Positions 54,449 through 62,906 of a stretch of 64,000 nt of DNA are shown piece after piece. How positions within the stretch are numbered: the stretch's first letter is position 1; each line of letters starts with the position of its first letter. The notes beneath the pieces are model-generated. The model saw only the letters and a program-made list of their open reading frames with translations. It had not been told where the DNA came from and did no database searches. Origin of the DNA: Bradyrhizobium sp. CCGB01 (GTDB lineage: Bacteria > Pseudomonadota > Alphaproteobacteria > Rhizobiales > Xanthobacteraceae); contig NZ_JANADK010000001.1 in the NCBI RefSeq assembly GCF_024199795.1, positions 9,166,001-9,230,000 of the forward strand. The letters are read 5' to 3'. A program made the translations under genes and the position numbers.

Positions 54449-55345
54449 TCACACCGGCCTTTCCCCCTTCACCGTCACGCGCGTCCCCGAGCGCGTATGC
54501 GGCCAGTAGTCCCACATCGCGCGGTGCTGGGTGCAGCGGTTGTCCCAGAACGCGATGGCGTTCTCGGTCCAGCGGAAGCGGCACTGGAATAGCGGGTTCT
54601 CGGCGTGCTGGTAGAGATAGGCCAGCATCGCATCGCTCTCGTCGCGCGGGATGCCGTTGATGTGGCGGGTGAAGCCGCGGTTGACGTAAAGCGCCTTCCT
54701 GCCCGTGACGGGATGGGTGCGCACAACGGGGTGCTCGGCGTTCGGATAGGAGGGGCGGTCGGCGACGCCATAGTTCGCGTAGAGGCCGCGATAGATCGGC
54801 TCACCGTCATGCAGCGCGGTCAGCCCGTCGAGATAGGCCTTCATCCGATCCGACAGCGCCTCATAGGCGGCGTACATGTTGGCGAACAGCGTGTCGCCGC
54901 CGCGCGGCGGGCACTGCTTGATGTAGAGGATCGAGCCCATCGGCGGCTCGAGATCGCAGGACACGTCCGAATGCCAGCCCTCGCCGTTGGCGCGCGGCGA
55001 GTTCTTGTCGGCATAGATCTTCATCAGCGCCGGGTCTTCGTCCTCATGCGGCGCGGCGGGATGGAAATGCAGCTCGCCGAACTTGCGGCCGAAGGCGAGA
55101 TGCTGTTTCGCCGTGATCTCCTGATCGCGGAAGAAGATGACGAGGTTTTCGGCGAGCGCGCGATGGATCTCGTCCATCTGCCGGTTGGAGCGGGCATCGT
55201 CCGAGACGAGCTTGCCGATATCGACGCCGGATATTTCCGCACCGATGATGGGGGTGAGCTTCTCGACCGCGATGGTCTCGTAAGGTGCGCCGTCCTCGGC
55301 CGTGTGGCGATAGCGCGGACCCTGCTTGCCGGCGAGTGAGCTCAT
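54449..55345 (-). CDS. TauD/TfdA-family 2-oxoglutarate-dependent dioxygenase
   Basis: The 298-residue protein has the Fe(II) site of the family: GEGWHSDVSCDLEPP (His, Asp) and the distal His in NRCTQHRAMWDYWP. The 2-oxoglutarate-binding Arg is in SGTRVTVKGERP. GAEISGVDIGKL near the N-terminus and ENLVIFFRDQEIT are also typical. Members oxidise taurine, sulfonates, aryloxyalkanoates or related compounds, and the substrate here is open. The start MSSLAGKQGPRYRHT at 55345 is preferred over an ATG seven codons upstream. No transporter is adjacent. Confidence 0.9.
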   Translation of the reverse strand: MSSLAGKQGPRYRHTAEDGAPYETIAVEKLTPIIGAEISGVDIGKLVSDDARSNRQMDEIHRALAENLVIFFRDQEITAKQHLAFGRKFGELHFHPAAPHEDEDPALMKIYADKNSPRANGEGWHSDVSCDLEPPMGSILYIKQCPPRGGDTLFANMYAAYEALSDRMKAYLDGLTALHDGEPIYRGLYANYGVADRPSYPNAEHPVVRTHPVTGRKALYVNRGFTRHINGIPRDESDAMLAYLYQHAENPLFQCRFRWTENAIAFWDNRCTQHRAMWDYWPHTRSGTRVTVKGERPV

Positions 55346-55392
55346 GGCGTGTCGTCTCCCGATCATTCTTGATTGGGAGACATCGTAGCAAT

Positions 55393-55476
55393 GTAGGGCG
55401 GGTTAGCGAAGCGTAACCCGCCACTTCGCGCCGCAAAAAGAAATAGGGCGGGTTACGCTGCGCTAACCCGCCCTAC
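55393..55476. repeat. Palindromic intergenic repeat (GTAGGGCGG family)
   Basis: Left arm GTAGGGCGGGTTAGCGAAGC and inverted right arm ending CTAACCCGCCCTAC surround a short GC-rich and A-rich centre. The plan is the same as the element at 2619-2699. It lies between ispG and the dioxygenase gene. Confidence 0.8.
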
Positions 55477-55497
55477 GATTCCGATGTTTGGAAACGC

Positions 55498-56781
55498 TTA
55501 CTCCGCCGCCGTCACCGGCACTTTCGCGCCCTGGCCATAGCGCTGGTCGATGTAGTCGATCACGAGCGCCTTGAAGTCGGCCGAGATGGTGGGGCCACGC
55601 AGCGTACGGAACTTCTTGCCGTCGACGAACACGGGCGCGGCCGGGGCTTCGCCGGTGCCGGGCAGCGAGATGCCGATATTGGCGTGCTTGGATTCGCCGG
55701 GGCCGTTGACGATGCAGCCCATCACCGCGACGTTGAGCTCTTCGACGCCGGGATATTTCGTCTTCCAGGCCGGCATCTCGTCGCGGATGAAGTCCTGGAT
55801 CGAGCGCGCCAGCTCCTGGAACGTGGTCGAGGTGGTGCGGCCACAACCGGGGCACGCCGCAACCAAGGGCACGAAGGTGCGGAAGCCCATGGTCTGCAAG
55901 AGCTCCTGACCGACCTGCACCTCGCGGGTACGGTCGCCACCGGGCTCGGGCGTCAGCGAGATGCGGATGGTGTCGCCGATGCCCTGCTGCAAGAGAATGC
56001 CGAGCGCGGCCGAGGACGCCACGATGCCTTTCGAGCCCATGCCGGCTTCGGTGAGGCCGAGATGGATCGCGTAGTCGGAACGGCTGGCGAGATCCTGATA
56101 GACCGCAATCAGATCCTGCACCGCCGAGACCTTCGCGGACAGGATGATGCGATCCTTGGGCATGCCGAGCTCTTCGGCGCGGGCGGCCGAGAGCAGCGCC
56201 GACTGCACCATGGCCTCGCGCGTTACCGCGCGGACGTCACGCGGATTGGCGGACGCGGCGTTCTCGTCCATCAGCTTGGTCAGAAGCTCCTGGTCGAGCG
56301 AGCCCCAATTGGCGCCGATGCGCACCGGCTTGCTGTTCTTGTTCGCGATCTCGATGATGTCGGCGAACTGGGTGTCGCGCTTGTCCTTGAAGCCGACATT
56401 GCCGGGATTGATGCGGTACTTGGCGAGCGCCTCGGCGCAGGCCGGATAGGCCGCGAGCAGCTTGTGGCCGATATAGTGGAAGTCGCCGATCAAGGGCGTG
56501 GTGATGCCGCGCTTGGCGAGGCCGTCGCGAATGTGCGGAACGGCGGCAGCGGCTTCCTCGCGGTCCACGGTGATGCGGACCATTTCGGAGCCGGCGCGCG
56601 CGAGCGCTGCGACCTGGGCGATGGTGCCGTCGATATCGGCAGTGTCGGTGTTGGTCATCGACTGCACGACGATCGGCGCACCGCCGCCGACGGCGACGTC
56701 GCCAACCTTCACCTGGGTGGTCTGGTGCCGGGGCGCGGGGCCCGCGATATCGGAATCGATGGGGTTTTCGAGCTTGTTCAT
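55498..56781 (-). CDS. ispG: (E)-4-hydroxy-3-methylbut-2-enyl-diphosphate synthase
   Basis: The 427-residue 4Fe-4S enzyme carries out the penultimate step of the MEP isoprenoid pathway, making HMBPP from MEcPP. Motifs include [20 protein letters not shown] at the N-terminus and [33 protein letters not shown] and the cluster cysteines in CPGCGRT and [10 protein letters not shown] are also present. The start is ATG 56781. A TTG three codons earlier is unlikely. It is the third gene of a Fur-family regulator/EamA/ispG run, 12 bases after the EamA gene. Confidence 0.96.
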   Translation of the reverse strand: MNKLENPIDSDIAGPAPRHQTTQVKVGDVAVGGGAPIVVQSMTNTDTADIDGTIAQVAALARAGSEMVRITVDREEAAAAVPHIRDGLAKRGITTPLIGDFHYIGHKLLAAYPACAEALAKYRINPGNVGFKDKRDTQFADIIEIANKNSKPVRIGANWGSLDQELLTKLMDENAASANPRDVRAVTREAMVQSALLSAARAEELGMPKDRIILSAKVSAVQDLIAVYQDLASRSDYAIHLGLTEAGMGSKGIVASSAALGILLQQGIGDTIRISLTPEPGGDRTREVQVGQELLQTMGFRTFVPLVAACPGCGRTTSTTFQELARSIQDFIRDEMPAWKTKYPGVEELNVAVMGCIVNGPGESKHANIGISLPGTGEAPAAPVFVDGKKFRTLRGPTISADFKALVIDYIDQRYGQGAKVPVTAAE

Positions 56782-56793
56782 GGGGTCCAAATA

Positions 56794-57747
56794 TCAGGTT
56801 TTGGTGACGTTCAGCAATGCATCAGGCGGCGCCGCAGCCAATCGGCCCGGACGGTTAACCAGAAAAAGCCCAGCAATTACAAGGATCGCAGCGGCCCCGA
56901 ATGTCAGGCTCAAGGTGTCGTGCATGATGAAATAGCTACCCGCCACGCCAAACAAAGGGGTGATGAACGTAAAAGCCGACAATTTGCTGGCCGAATAGGC
57001 CTTCACCAGCGCGAACCAAAGCGTGAACGTGGTTCCCACCACCCAGATTGCCTGGAAGGCCATCAGGCTGAGCGACAGCGGCGACGGGGTGTGGGTGATG
57101 GTCTCCCCGGATAGCCAGGCTGCCAGCCCCAGGATCGGGATCGAGGTCGCGACCTGGTAGCCGAGCGCCTTTTCCGGCGCAGCGAAGCGCAACCTTGTGC
57201 CCTTGGCGACCAGCGTGGTCGCCGCCCACAGCGCCGCGCCGCCGACGATCATGAGGTCGCCGAGCAGGACATGCGAATCGACGTTGGGCTGCGGCACGCC
57301 GATCGCGAGTGCGACCCCGGCAAAGCTGATGGCCAGCCCCAGCCATTGCGTGCCGCCAAGCCGCTCGCCGAGCACCTGGTAGGAGCCGAGCGCGACGAAG
57401 AACGGCGCGGTGTAGAGGAACACGACCGCCCGCGATGCCGGGGTGAAGCGCAGGCCCTGGAAGATCAGGATGAACTCGACGCCGAACATCAGTCCGGCGA
57501 CGACGCCGGGCTTCCACGTGCCGTCACGCTCGAAGAATTTGACGCCCCTCAAGGTGCCGATGATGAACAAGACCGGCAGTGCGCCCATCGAGCGGATCGT
57601 CGCCTGAAGCATCGGCGGGATATCCGGCAGCACCAGCTTCACCGCGATCTGGTTGAAGCCCCAGGTCAGGCACAGCATGAGCATCAGGGCGATGGCGCCG
57701 GCACTGAGGGGGCGCCCGGCAGAGGGTATTTCTTGAGGTGCGGACAT
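56794..57747 (-). CDS. EamA/DMT-family transporter
   Basis: The 317-residue inner-membrane protein has ten hydrophobic segments in two EamA halves (LSAGAIALMLMLCLTWGFNQ, then LLGDLMIVGGAALWAATTLV at the second half). Conserved lines are VVFLYTAPFFVALGSYQVLG and AYSASKLSAFTFITPLFGVA. DMT proteins export or import small metabolites, and the substrate is not predictable. It sits between a Fur-family regulator gene (35 bases upstream) and ispG (12 bases downstream) and is probably co-transcribed with both. Confidence 0.9.
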   Translation of the reverse strand: MSAPQEIPSAGRPLSAGAIALMLMLCLTWGFNQIAVKLVLPDIPPMLQATIRSMGALPVLFIIGTLRGVKFFERDGTWKPGVVAGLMFGVEFILIFQGLRFTPASRAVVFLYTAPFFVALGSYQVLGERLGGTQWLGLAISFAGVALAIGVPQPNVDSHVLLGDLMIVGGAALWAATTLVAKGTRLRFAAPEKALGYQVATSIPILGLAAWLSGETITHTPSPLSLSLMAFQAIWVVGTTFTLWFALVKAYSASKLSAFTFITPLFGVAGSYFIMHDTLSLTFGAAAILVIAGLFLVNRPGRLAAAPPDALLNVTKT

Positions 57748-57782
57748 GTCTTCCCGAAAACCGGCTTTGCGCCGTTGTTACT

Positions 57783-58277
57783 TCAAGGCTTCTTCTGGCA
57801 ATGGGTGCAGACGCCTGTGATCTCCACCACGGACAGTTTTGGCGCGAAGCCTGAGCTGCGCGCGGCGGCGTTGAGATCCCCGGCGAAAGACGCCGACGAA
57901 ATCTCGCCGACCAGGCCGCAGCGCTCGCAGATCAGGAACGCCACCGCCGAGGTCGAATCGTGGTCGTGCGCGGCGCAGGCGAGATAGGCGTTGCGGCTTT
58001 CGATGCGGTGCACGAGGCCGTTGGCCATCAGGAAATCGAGAGCACGATAGACCGTGATCGGCGCCGGCCGCGGCATCGACTTGGCCAGTTCGTCGATCAC
58101 CTCATAGGCGCCGAGCGGCCTGTGGCTGGAGAGAAGTGCCCCCAGCACCTGGCGGCGAATCGGCGTGAATTTCTGCGCGCGCTGCTCGCAGACCTCCTCG
58201 GCATGCGCCAACGCGTCCGCGGTGCAGCGGCCGTGATCGTGGTCGGGCGCGGGAAAGGCCGGCTTTGCGAGGGTCAT
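57783..58277 (-). CDS. Fur-family metalloregulator, Zur-like
   Basis: The 164-residue protein has the Fur winged helix (FTPIRRQVLGALLSSHRPLG, PAPITVYRALDFLMANGLVH) and the dimerisation domain with Cys pairs CERCG and CTHC for the structural zinc. The His/Asp-rich N-terminus (PDHDHGRC) and CAAHDHDST resemble Zur, the zinc-responsive branch, more than Fur or Irr. It would bind DNA when metal is available. It is the first gene of the run with the EamA transporter and ispG. No Zur box was identified with certainty in the upstream 157 bases. Confidence 0.88.
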   Translation of the reverse strand: MTLAKPAFPAPDHDHGRCTADALAHAEEVCEQRAQKFTPIRRQVLGALLSSHRPLGAYEVIDELAKSMPRPAPITVYRALDFLMANGLVHRIESRNAYLACAAHDHDSTSAVAFLICERCGLVGEISSASFAGDLNAAARSSGFAPKLSVVEITGVCTHCQKKP

Positions 58278-58390
58278 GGGATCGGCGTTCTAGCATTTCG
58301 GCGGTGGAACCCAAAGCACGACCGGGGTCGCGGCGATCAGCCATGCTCATCCTGCGGGACAGCGTCCCGCAAACCCGCCATGAAATAATC

Positions 58391-58420
58391 ATAAGCTTGC
58401 TTATTATATTGCAAGCTTAT
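58391..58420. promoter_or_regulatory. Perfect 10-10-10 inverted repeat, candidate MarR operator of the emr operon
   Basis: ATAAGCTTGC (58391-58400) and GCAAGCTTAT (58411-58420) are exact inverted copies around TTATTATATT. The spacer resembles a -10 box and TTGCTT lies ahead of it. The repeat ends just before the ribosome site of the marR gene, so bound MarR would block transcription of marR-emrA-emrB. Confidence 0.75.
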
Positions 58421-58434
58421 TGGAGACCAAGCTC

Positions 58435-58917
58435 ATGAGTCCCGGGCCCGTGGACCAGAACTTCCTGTTTACGCTCGCCGAGCTCTACCGCCTGTTGCGC
58501 GTCTATGCCGACAAGGAGGCCTCGCGCTTCGGCATCACCCGCGCGCAATGGGCGGTGCTGGCCAAGGTCGAGCGCAGCGAGGGCATGAAGCAGTCGGAAC
58601 TCGCGGAGCTCCTCGAGGTGCAGCCGATCACGCTGACGCGCCTGATCGACAAGCTCTGCGACAGTGACTGGATCGAGCGGCGCAGCGATGCTTCGGATCG
58701 CCGGGTCAAGCGCCTGTATCTCAAGAAGGCGGGCCGGCAGCTGCTCGGCCGGATGAGCGGGCTCAGGTCCGAGATCACCGCCAATGCACTCGAGGGCATC
58801 ACCCCGGCGGAGGCCCACCGTCTCCTCACTCAACTCGAAACAATCAAGGAAAACGTGCGTACCGCGATCCAGACCAGCGGAGCGGAGCAAGCGCGTAAGG
58901 AGCAGCGCTATGGCTGA
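58435..58917 (+). CDS. MarR-family repressor of the emrAB efflux operon
   Basis: The 160-residue protein has a MarR winged helix-turn-helix (ITRAQWAVLAKVERSEGMKQ, LAELLEVQPITLTRLIDKLC, then wing RSDASDRRVKRLYLKKAG). Flanking helices serve for dimerisation. ATG 58435 lies 9 bases after GGAG. An upstream TTG is in frame but unneeded. The end overlaps the emrA start by 8 bases, so the regulator and pump are translationally coupled. The perfect dyad upstream is its probable operator. The inducer is likely a hydrophobic drug or plant phenolic, but this is inference. Confidence 0.93.
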   Translation: MSPGPVDQNFLFTLAELYRLLRVYADKEASRFGITRAQWAVLAKVERSEGMKQSELAELLEVQPITLTRLIDKLCDSDWIERRSDASDRRVKRLYLKKAGRQLLGRMSGLRSEITANALEGITPAEAHRLLTQLETIKENVRTAIQTSGAEQARKEQRYG

Positions 58918-60079
58918 TCAGGTTCTCAAGTTCCAGCCCGAGCAGAAGGGCGACAGCGGCAAGCCCACCAAGAAAGCCGGTACCGACCCGCGCCGCCGCC
59001 TGGTGGCGGGCCTGCGCCGCTATCGCCGCTTCCTGCTCCTGGTCGTGCTGCCGCTCGTCGTCGCCGGCGCCGGCATCACCTTCTATCTGCACGGCGGCCG
59101 CTATGTCGGCACCGACGATGCCTATGTCGGCGCGCAGAAAGTCCTGGTCACACCCGACATCTCCGGCAAGATCCAGAAGGTCGTCGTAAAGGAAGGCCAG
59201 ACCGTCAAGCAGGGCGACGAGCTGTTCGAGATCGATCCCGTGCCGTTCCGCCTCGCGGTGGACGAGGCCAGGGCGCAGCTGATGCAGGCGCAGACGACCT
59301 ACGACAACCTTCGCGCCAACATCAAGATCTACGGCGACATGCTCAGCCTCGCCCAGCAGGGCGTCGAGCTGAAGCAGCGCGATGTCGAACGCAAGCAGGC
59401 GCTGGTGAAGAACAACTACGGCTCGCAGCTCGACCTCGACAACGCATCGAACGCGCTGGTGACGTCAGGCTCCGTCGCACAATACGTCAAGCAGCAGATG
59501 TCGGCAGCGAAGACCCAGCTGCTCGGCGACACCGATTTGCCGCTGGAGAAATTCCCGCCTTACGCGCAGGCCAAGTCCAAGCTCGAGAACGCCGAGCGCA
59601 ATCTCGACCACGCCGTGGTGCGGGCATCGATGGGCGGCGTTGCGACGCAGGTCGAGCAGATTCAGCTCGGCCGCTACGTCACCGCCGGCACACCGGTGTT
59701 CTCCATCATCGACGTCGCCCACCCCTGGGTCGACGCCAATCCGAAGGAGAGCGACCTCACCTACGTCACCGAGGGACAGCCTGTTACGCTCGAGGTCGAC
59801 GCGTTCCCGAACCACGTCTTCAAGGGCAAGATCGGTTCGCTCTCGCCCGGCACCGGCGCGCAATTCGCGATCTTGCCGCCGCAGAACGCCACCGGCAACT
59901 TCGTCAAGGTGGTGCAGCGCGTGCCTGTCAGGATCTATTTCGACGAGACCGACAAATACGTGCGGAAGCTCAAGGCCGGCATGAGCGTCTACGCCACCAT
60001 CGACACCGGCCACAAGCGCTCGCTCGCCGGCCTGCTCGGCCTGTCGGCGACCGCGGGCCAAGATCAGGACAAGGACTGA
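58910..60079 (+). CDS. emrA: EmrA/HlyD-type membrane fusion protein
   Basis: The 389-residue protein has a cytoplasmic N-terminus, one membrane helix (FLLLVVLPLVVAGAGITFYL) and a periplasmic adaptor. Barrel/lipoyl segments are VGTDDAYVGAQKVLVTPDIS and VVKEGQTVKQGDELFEIDP, with an alpha-hairpin at about 120-230 and ASMGGVATQVEQIQLGRYVT. It links the EmrB pump to an outer-membrane channel, which is not encoded here. The start MADQVLKFQPEQK at 58910 follows AAGGAG and overlaps the marR end. emrB follows by 4 bases. Confidence 0.93.
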   Translation: MADQVLKFQPEQKGDSGKPTKKAGTDPRRRLVAGLRRYRRFLLLVVLPLVVAGAGITFYLHGGRYVGTDDAYVGAQKVLVTPDISGKIQKVVVKEGQTVKQGDELFEIDPVPFRLAVDEARAQLMQAQTTYDNLRANIKIYGDMLSLAQQGVELKQRDVERKQALVKNNYGSQLDLDNASNALVTSGSVAQYVKQQMSAAKTQLLGDTDLPLEKFPPYAQAKSKLENAERNLDHAVVRASMGGVATQVEQIQLGRYVTAGTPVFSIIDVAHPWVDANPKESDLTYVTEGQPVTLEVDAFPNHVFKGKIGSLSPGTGAQFAILPPQNATGNFVKVVQRVPVRIYFDETDKYVRKLKAGMSVYATIDTGHKRSLAGLLGLSATAGQDQDKD

Positions 60080-60083
60080 CCCG

Positions 60084-61640
60084 ATGTCCGGCCCCAATGC
60101 CAGCCTGATGGTCCCCGGCCTGCGCCGGAACATGGTGACGATCTGCGCCATGACCGCGACCATCATGCAGGCGCTGGACACCACCATCGCCAACGTCGCC
60201 CTGCCCTACATGCAGGGCACGCTGTCGGCCTCGCAGGACCAGATCAACTGGGTCCTGACCTCCTACATCGTCGCCGCCGCGATCATGACGGCACCGGTGG
60301 GCTGGATCGCCAACCGCTTCGGCCGCAAGCGCATCTTCATCATCTGCTCGGCCGGCTTCACTTTTGCCTCCGTGCTCTGCGGGCTTGCGCAGGACATCAA
60401 CCAGATGGTGCTGTTCCGCCTGCTGCAGGGCGTGTTCGGCGCGGCCCTGGTGCCGCTGTCGCAATCGGTCATGCTCGACTATTACACGCTCCAGGAACGC
60501 GCCAAGGCGATGTCGATCTGGGGCATGGGCGTGATGATGGGCCCGATCATGGGTCCGTCCCTTGGTGCCTGGCTGACCGAGACCTATTCCTGGCACTGGG
60601 TGTTCTTTGTCAACCTGCCGTTCGGCGCCGTCACCGTGCTCGGCCTGATCGTCTTCATGGACGAGACCAGCAAGGACCTCAGCCGCAAATTCGACTGGTT
60701 CGGCTTCGCGGCACTGGCAGTCGCGATCGGCTCGCTTCAGCTCGCGCTCGACCGCGGCGAGCAATTGGGCTGGCTCGAGTCCAACGAAATCATCGCGGAA
60801 TTCATCGTCTCGGCCGTGGCCTTCTACTTCTTCCTCGCGCACTCCTTCACGACCTCGACGCCGTTCATCCGCTTCGCGCTGTTCCGGGACCGCAACTTCG
60901 TCACCGGCTGCATGTTCATGATCGTGATGGGGCTCGTGCTGTTCTCGACCATGGCGCTGGCCTCGCCCTACATGCAGAACGTGATCGGCTATCCCATCAT
61001 CACCGCCGGCCTGCTGCTGGCGAGCCGGGGCTTCGGCACCTTTTTCGCCATGATGCTGGTCGGCCGCATGATGCGTTATTTCGAGGCGCGCACGCTGATC
61101 ATCACAGGCCTGACGCTGACCGCGGGCTCGCTGTTCCAGATGACCGGATGGACCGACCTGACCCAGGTGCCGGAGATCGTCACCGTCAGTGTCATCCAGG
61201 GCTTTGGCTTCGGCCTCGTCTTCGTGCCGCTCTCGACGGTGGCGTTCCTGACCTTGTCGAACGAATTGCGTACCGACGGCACCGCGATGCTGACCCTGAT
61301 GCGCAACGTCGCGAGCTCGGTCGGCATCTCCGTCGTCATCGCCGAGCTGACGCAGGGCACGCGGCGGACCTACGCGATCCTGTCCGAGTACATCAACCCG
61401 TTCAACCACGCGCTTCAGATGCCCAGCGTCAGCGGCATGATCGATCTCTCCACCGACGCCGGCCGCGCCATGGCGGACAGAATGGTCAGCGTGCAGGCGC
61501 AGATCATCGCCTTCGCGCACGACTACCAGCTGGTGATGTTCTTCATTCTCTGCACCATTCCGCTGGCCCTCTTGATCGGCTCGACCAAGGCCACGCTGCG
61601 CAAGCAGGCCGCGGGGCCGGAACATGCGGTGATGGAGTAG
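60084..61640 (+). CDS. emrB: EmrB-type DHA2 (14-TMS) MFS drug exporter
   Basis: The 518-residue protein has about fourteen hydrophobic segments and the MFS DHA2 signatures: ALDTTIANVALPYMQGTLSA at helix 1, GWIANRFGRKRIFI between helices 2 and 3, and the motif C-like stretch MMGPIMGPSLGAWLTE. It would use the proton gradient to pump hydrophobic compounds through EmrA. It is the third gene of the marR-emrA-emrB operon. A palindromic repeat directly follows. Confidence 0.94.
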   Translation: MSGPNASLMVPGLRRNMVTICAMTATIMQALDTTIANVALPYMQGTLSASQDQINWVLTSYIVAAAIMTAPVGWIANRFGRKRIFIICSAGFTFASVLCGLAQDINQMVLFRLLQGVFGAALVPLSQSVMLDYYTLQERAKAMSIWGMGVMMGPIMGPSLGAWLTETYSWHWVFFVNLPFGAVTVLGLIVFMDETSKDLSRKFDWFGFAALAVAIGSLQLALDRGEQLGWLESNEIIAEFIVSAVAFYFFLAHSFTTSTPFIRFALFRDRNFVTGCMFMIVMGLVLFSTMALASPYMQNVIGYPIITAGLLLASRGFGTFFAMMLVGRMMRYFEARTLIITGLTLTAGSLFQMTGWTDLTQVPEIVTVSVIQGFGFGLVFVPLSTVAFLTLSNELRTDGTAMLTLMRNVASSVGISVVIAELTQGTRRTYAILSEYINPFNHALQMPSVSGMIDLSTDAGRAMADRMVSVQAQIIAFAHDYQLVMFFILCTIPLALLIGSTKATLRKQAAGPEHAVME

Positions 61641-61648
61641 CCACAGGT

Positions 61649-61748
61649 GTCATGCCCCGGCCTGACCGGGGCATCCAATACGCCGCGGCGTCTCCGTATC
61701 CACGAACGTGTCTGGAATACTGGGTCGCCCGGTCAAGCCGGGCGACGA
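61649..61748. repeat. Palindromic intergenic repeat (CATGCCCCGG family)
   Basis: A hairpin CCCCGGCCTGACCGGGG at the left and CGCCCGGTCAAGCCGGGCG at the right flank a spacer with GTCTGGAATACTGGGTC. It lies between the convergent emrB and kinase-like genes and could terminate both transcripts. Confidence 0.7.
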
Positions 61749-61769
61749 CGGCGAACAGGTGGCGCGAGC

Positions 61770-62831
61770 TTACAACAGCTCCTCGCAGCCGAGATCCTCG
61801 ACCGCCATCATCACCCGCTCGAGATTATTCCACCAGATCAACGGCGGGATGTTGATGCTCCATTGCCAGACCGGCTTGGTGATGTGCCAGAGCACCGACA
61901 GACGATAATCCTGATCGAGCGCACCGCGCGTGTAGCTGCTGACGCCGTTGGCTATCAGCGTCTCGTGGTAACGATTGAGCAACGCCCGCTCGAGCACTTG
62001 CCTGCGATCTGGATACCATTGCATCGCCATCATGTAGGCGAGGTCGGTGGTAGGCAGGTTGATGCCCCAGAGGTCGAAATCGAAAATGCGTACGCTATCC
62101 GCGACGCTGGCGCGCGGCAGCAGAAAATTCCAGGTATGCGCGTCGCCATGAGTGATCGTAGCGTGGCGGCGAGAGTGATAACGCTGGGATAGCCGGGCCG
62201 ACTGATCGATGAGGCGGCGGTAGAGGGTGCGGCGCTCTTCGCTGAGGCGATCGCCGAGCAGGTCGGCGAAGCGATCGTAATGGCCGGCGAAGGTCTCCAT
62301 GTGGCTTGCGCTGTCCTCGGTGCTCGCCCAGGTGCCGGCAGTCTCGCCGAGACCGGGATGGTCCCACCACGCTGCATGCATGCGGGCCAGCGTGGTGACG
62401 ATCGCCATCGCTTGATCGCGCGACGGCGGCAGCGGCCATTGCGTCGCGATCTCATGGCTGTCGGTGAGGTCCTCGAGCAGCAGATGCCAGGTCTGGCTCT
62501 CTTCGTCGAAATGACCGTCGAAACAGCGCGGCACGAGCCCCGGCGGCATCTGCGGCGCAAGCTTCGTGTAGAAGGTCACTTCGTGCCGGCCGCCATTTGC
62601 AAGCGTCTTCGCGAAGGCGGAATGCGCGGTCTTCAGGATGAGGGATTGCGGCGCACCAGCAGACTCCCCGACATAGCGCAAGCCGAGTCGCACGATGTGC
62701 GACAGGATCGTGTCACGCTCATGCAGCACCTTCACTTCGCGAACGGCGCCACGATCCAGCGCGCCAGCCTTACGTAGCGCGGCCGTCAGTCGGGCGGGCT
62801 CAACGACCGCCGGCAGTTGTGGAGTTGTCAT
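61770..62831 (-). CDS. Aminoglycoside phosphotransferase/choline kinase-like protein
   Basis: The 353-residue protein has the APH kinase fold. An N-lobe Lys lies in PQSLILKTAHS, the linker reads LLLEDLTDSHEIA, the Brenner motif is ITHGDAHTWNFLLP (catalytic Asp) and the metal-binding Asp is in IFDFDLWGINLP. The C-lobe ends with an aromatic-rich stretch (WHITKPVWQWSINIPPLIWW). It probably phosphorylates a small hydroxyl compound. A true resistance role is not implied, because many environmental homologues act in catabolism. No partner gene is adjacent. Confidence 0.87.
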   Translation of the reverse strand: MTTPQLPAVVEPARLTAALRKAGALDRGAVREVKVLHERDTILSHIVRLGLRYVGESAGAPQSLILKTAHSAFAKTLANGGRHEVTFYTKLAPQMPPGLVPRCFDGHFDEESQTWHLLLEDLTDSHEIATQWPLPPSRDQAMAIVTTLARMHAAWWDHPGLGETAGTWASTEDSASHMETFAGHYDRFADLLGDRLSEERRTLYRRLIDQSARLSQRYHSRRHATITHGDAHTWNFLLPRASVADSVRIFDFDLWGINLPTTDLAYMMAMQWYPDRRQVLERALLNRYHETLIANGVSSYTRGALDQDYRLSVLWHITKPVWQWSINIPPLIWWNNLERVMMAVEDLGCEELL

Positions 62832-62906
62832 GAACCACGATGCCCCCGTCCCGCGCCATACTGCACGATCACGACCGCGGGCACCAGCGCCAGACCCCGC
62901 GCCTGC

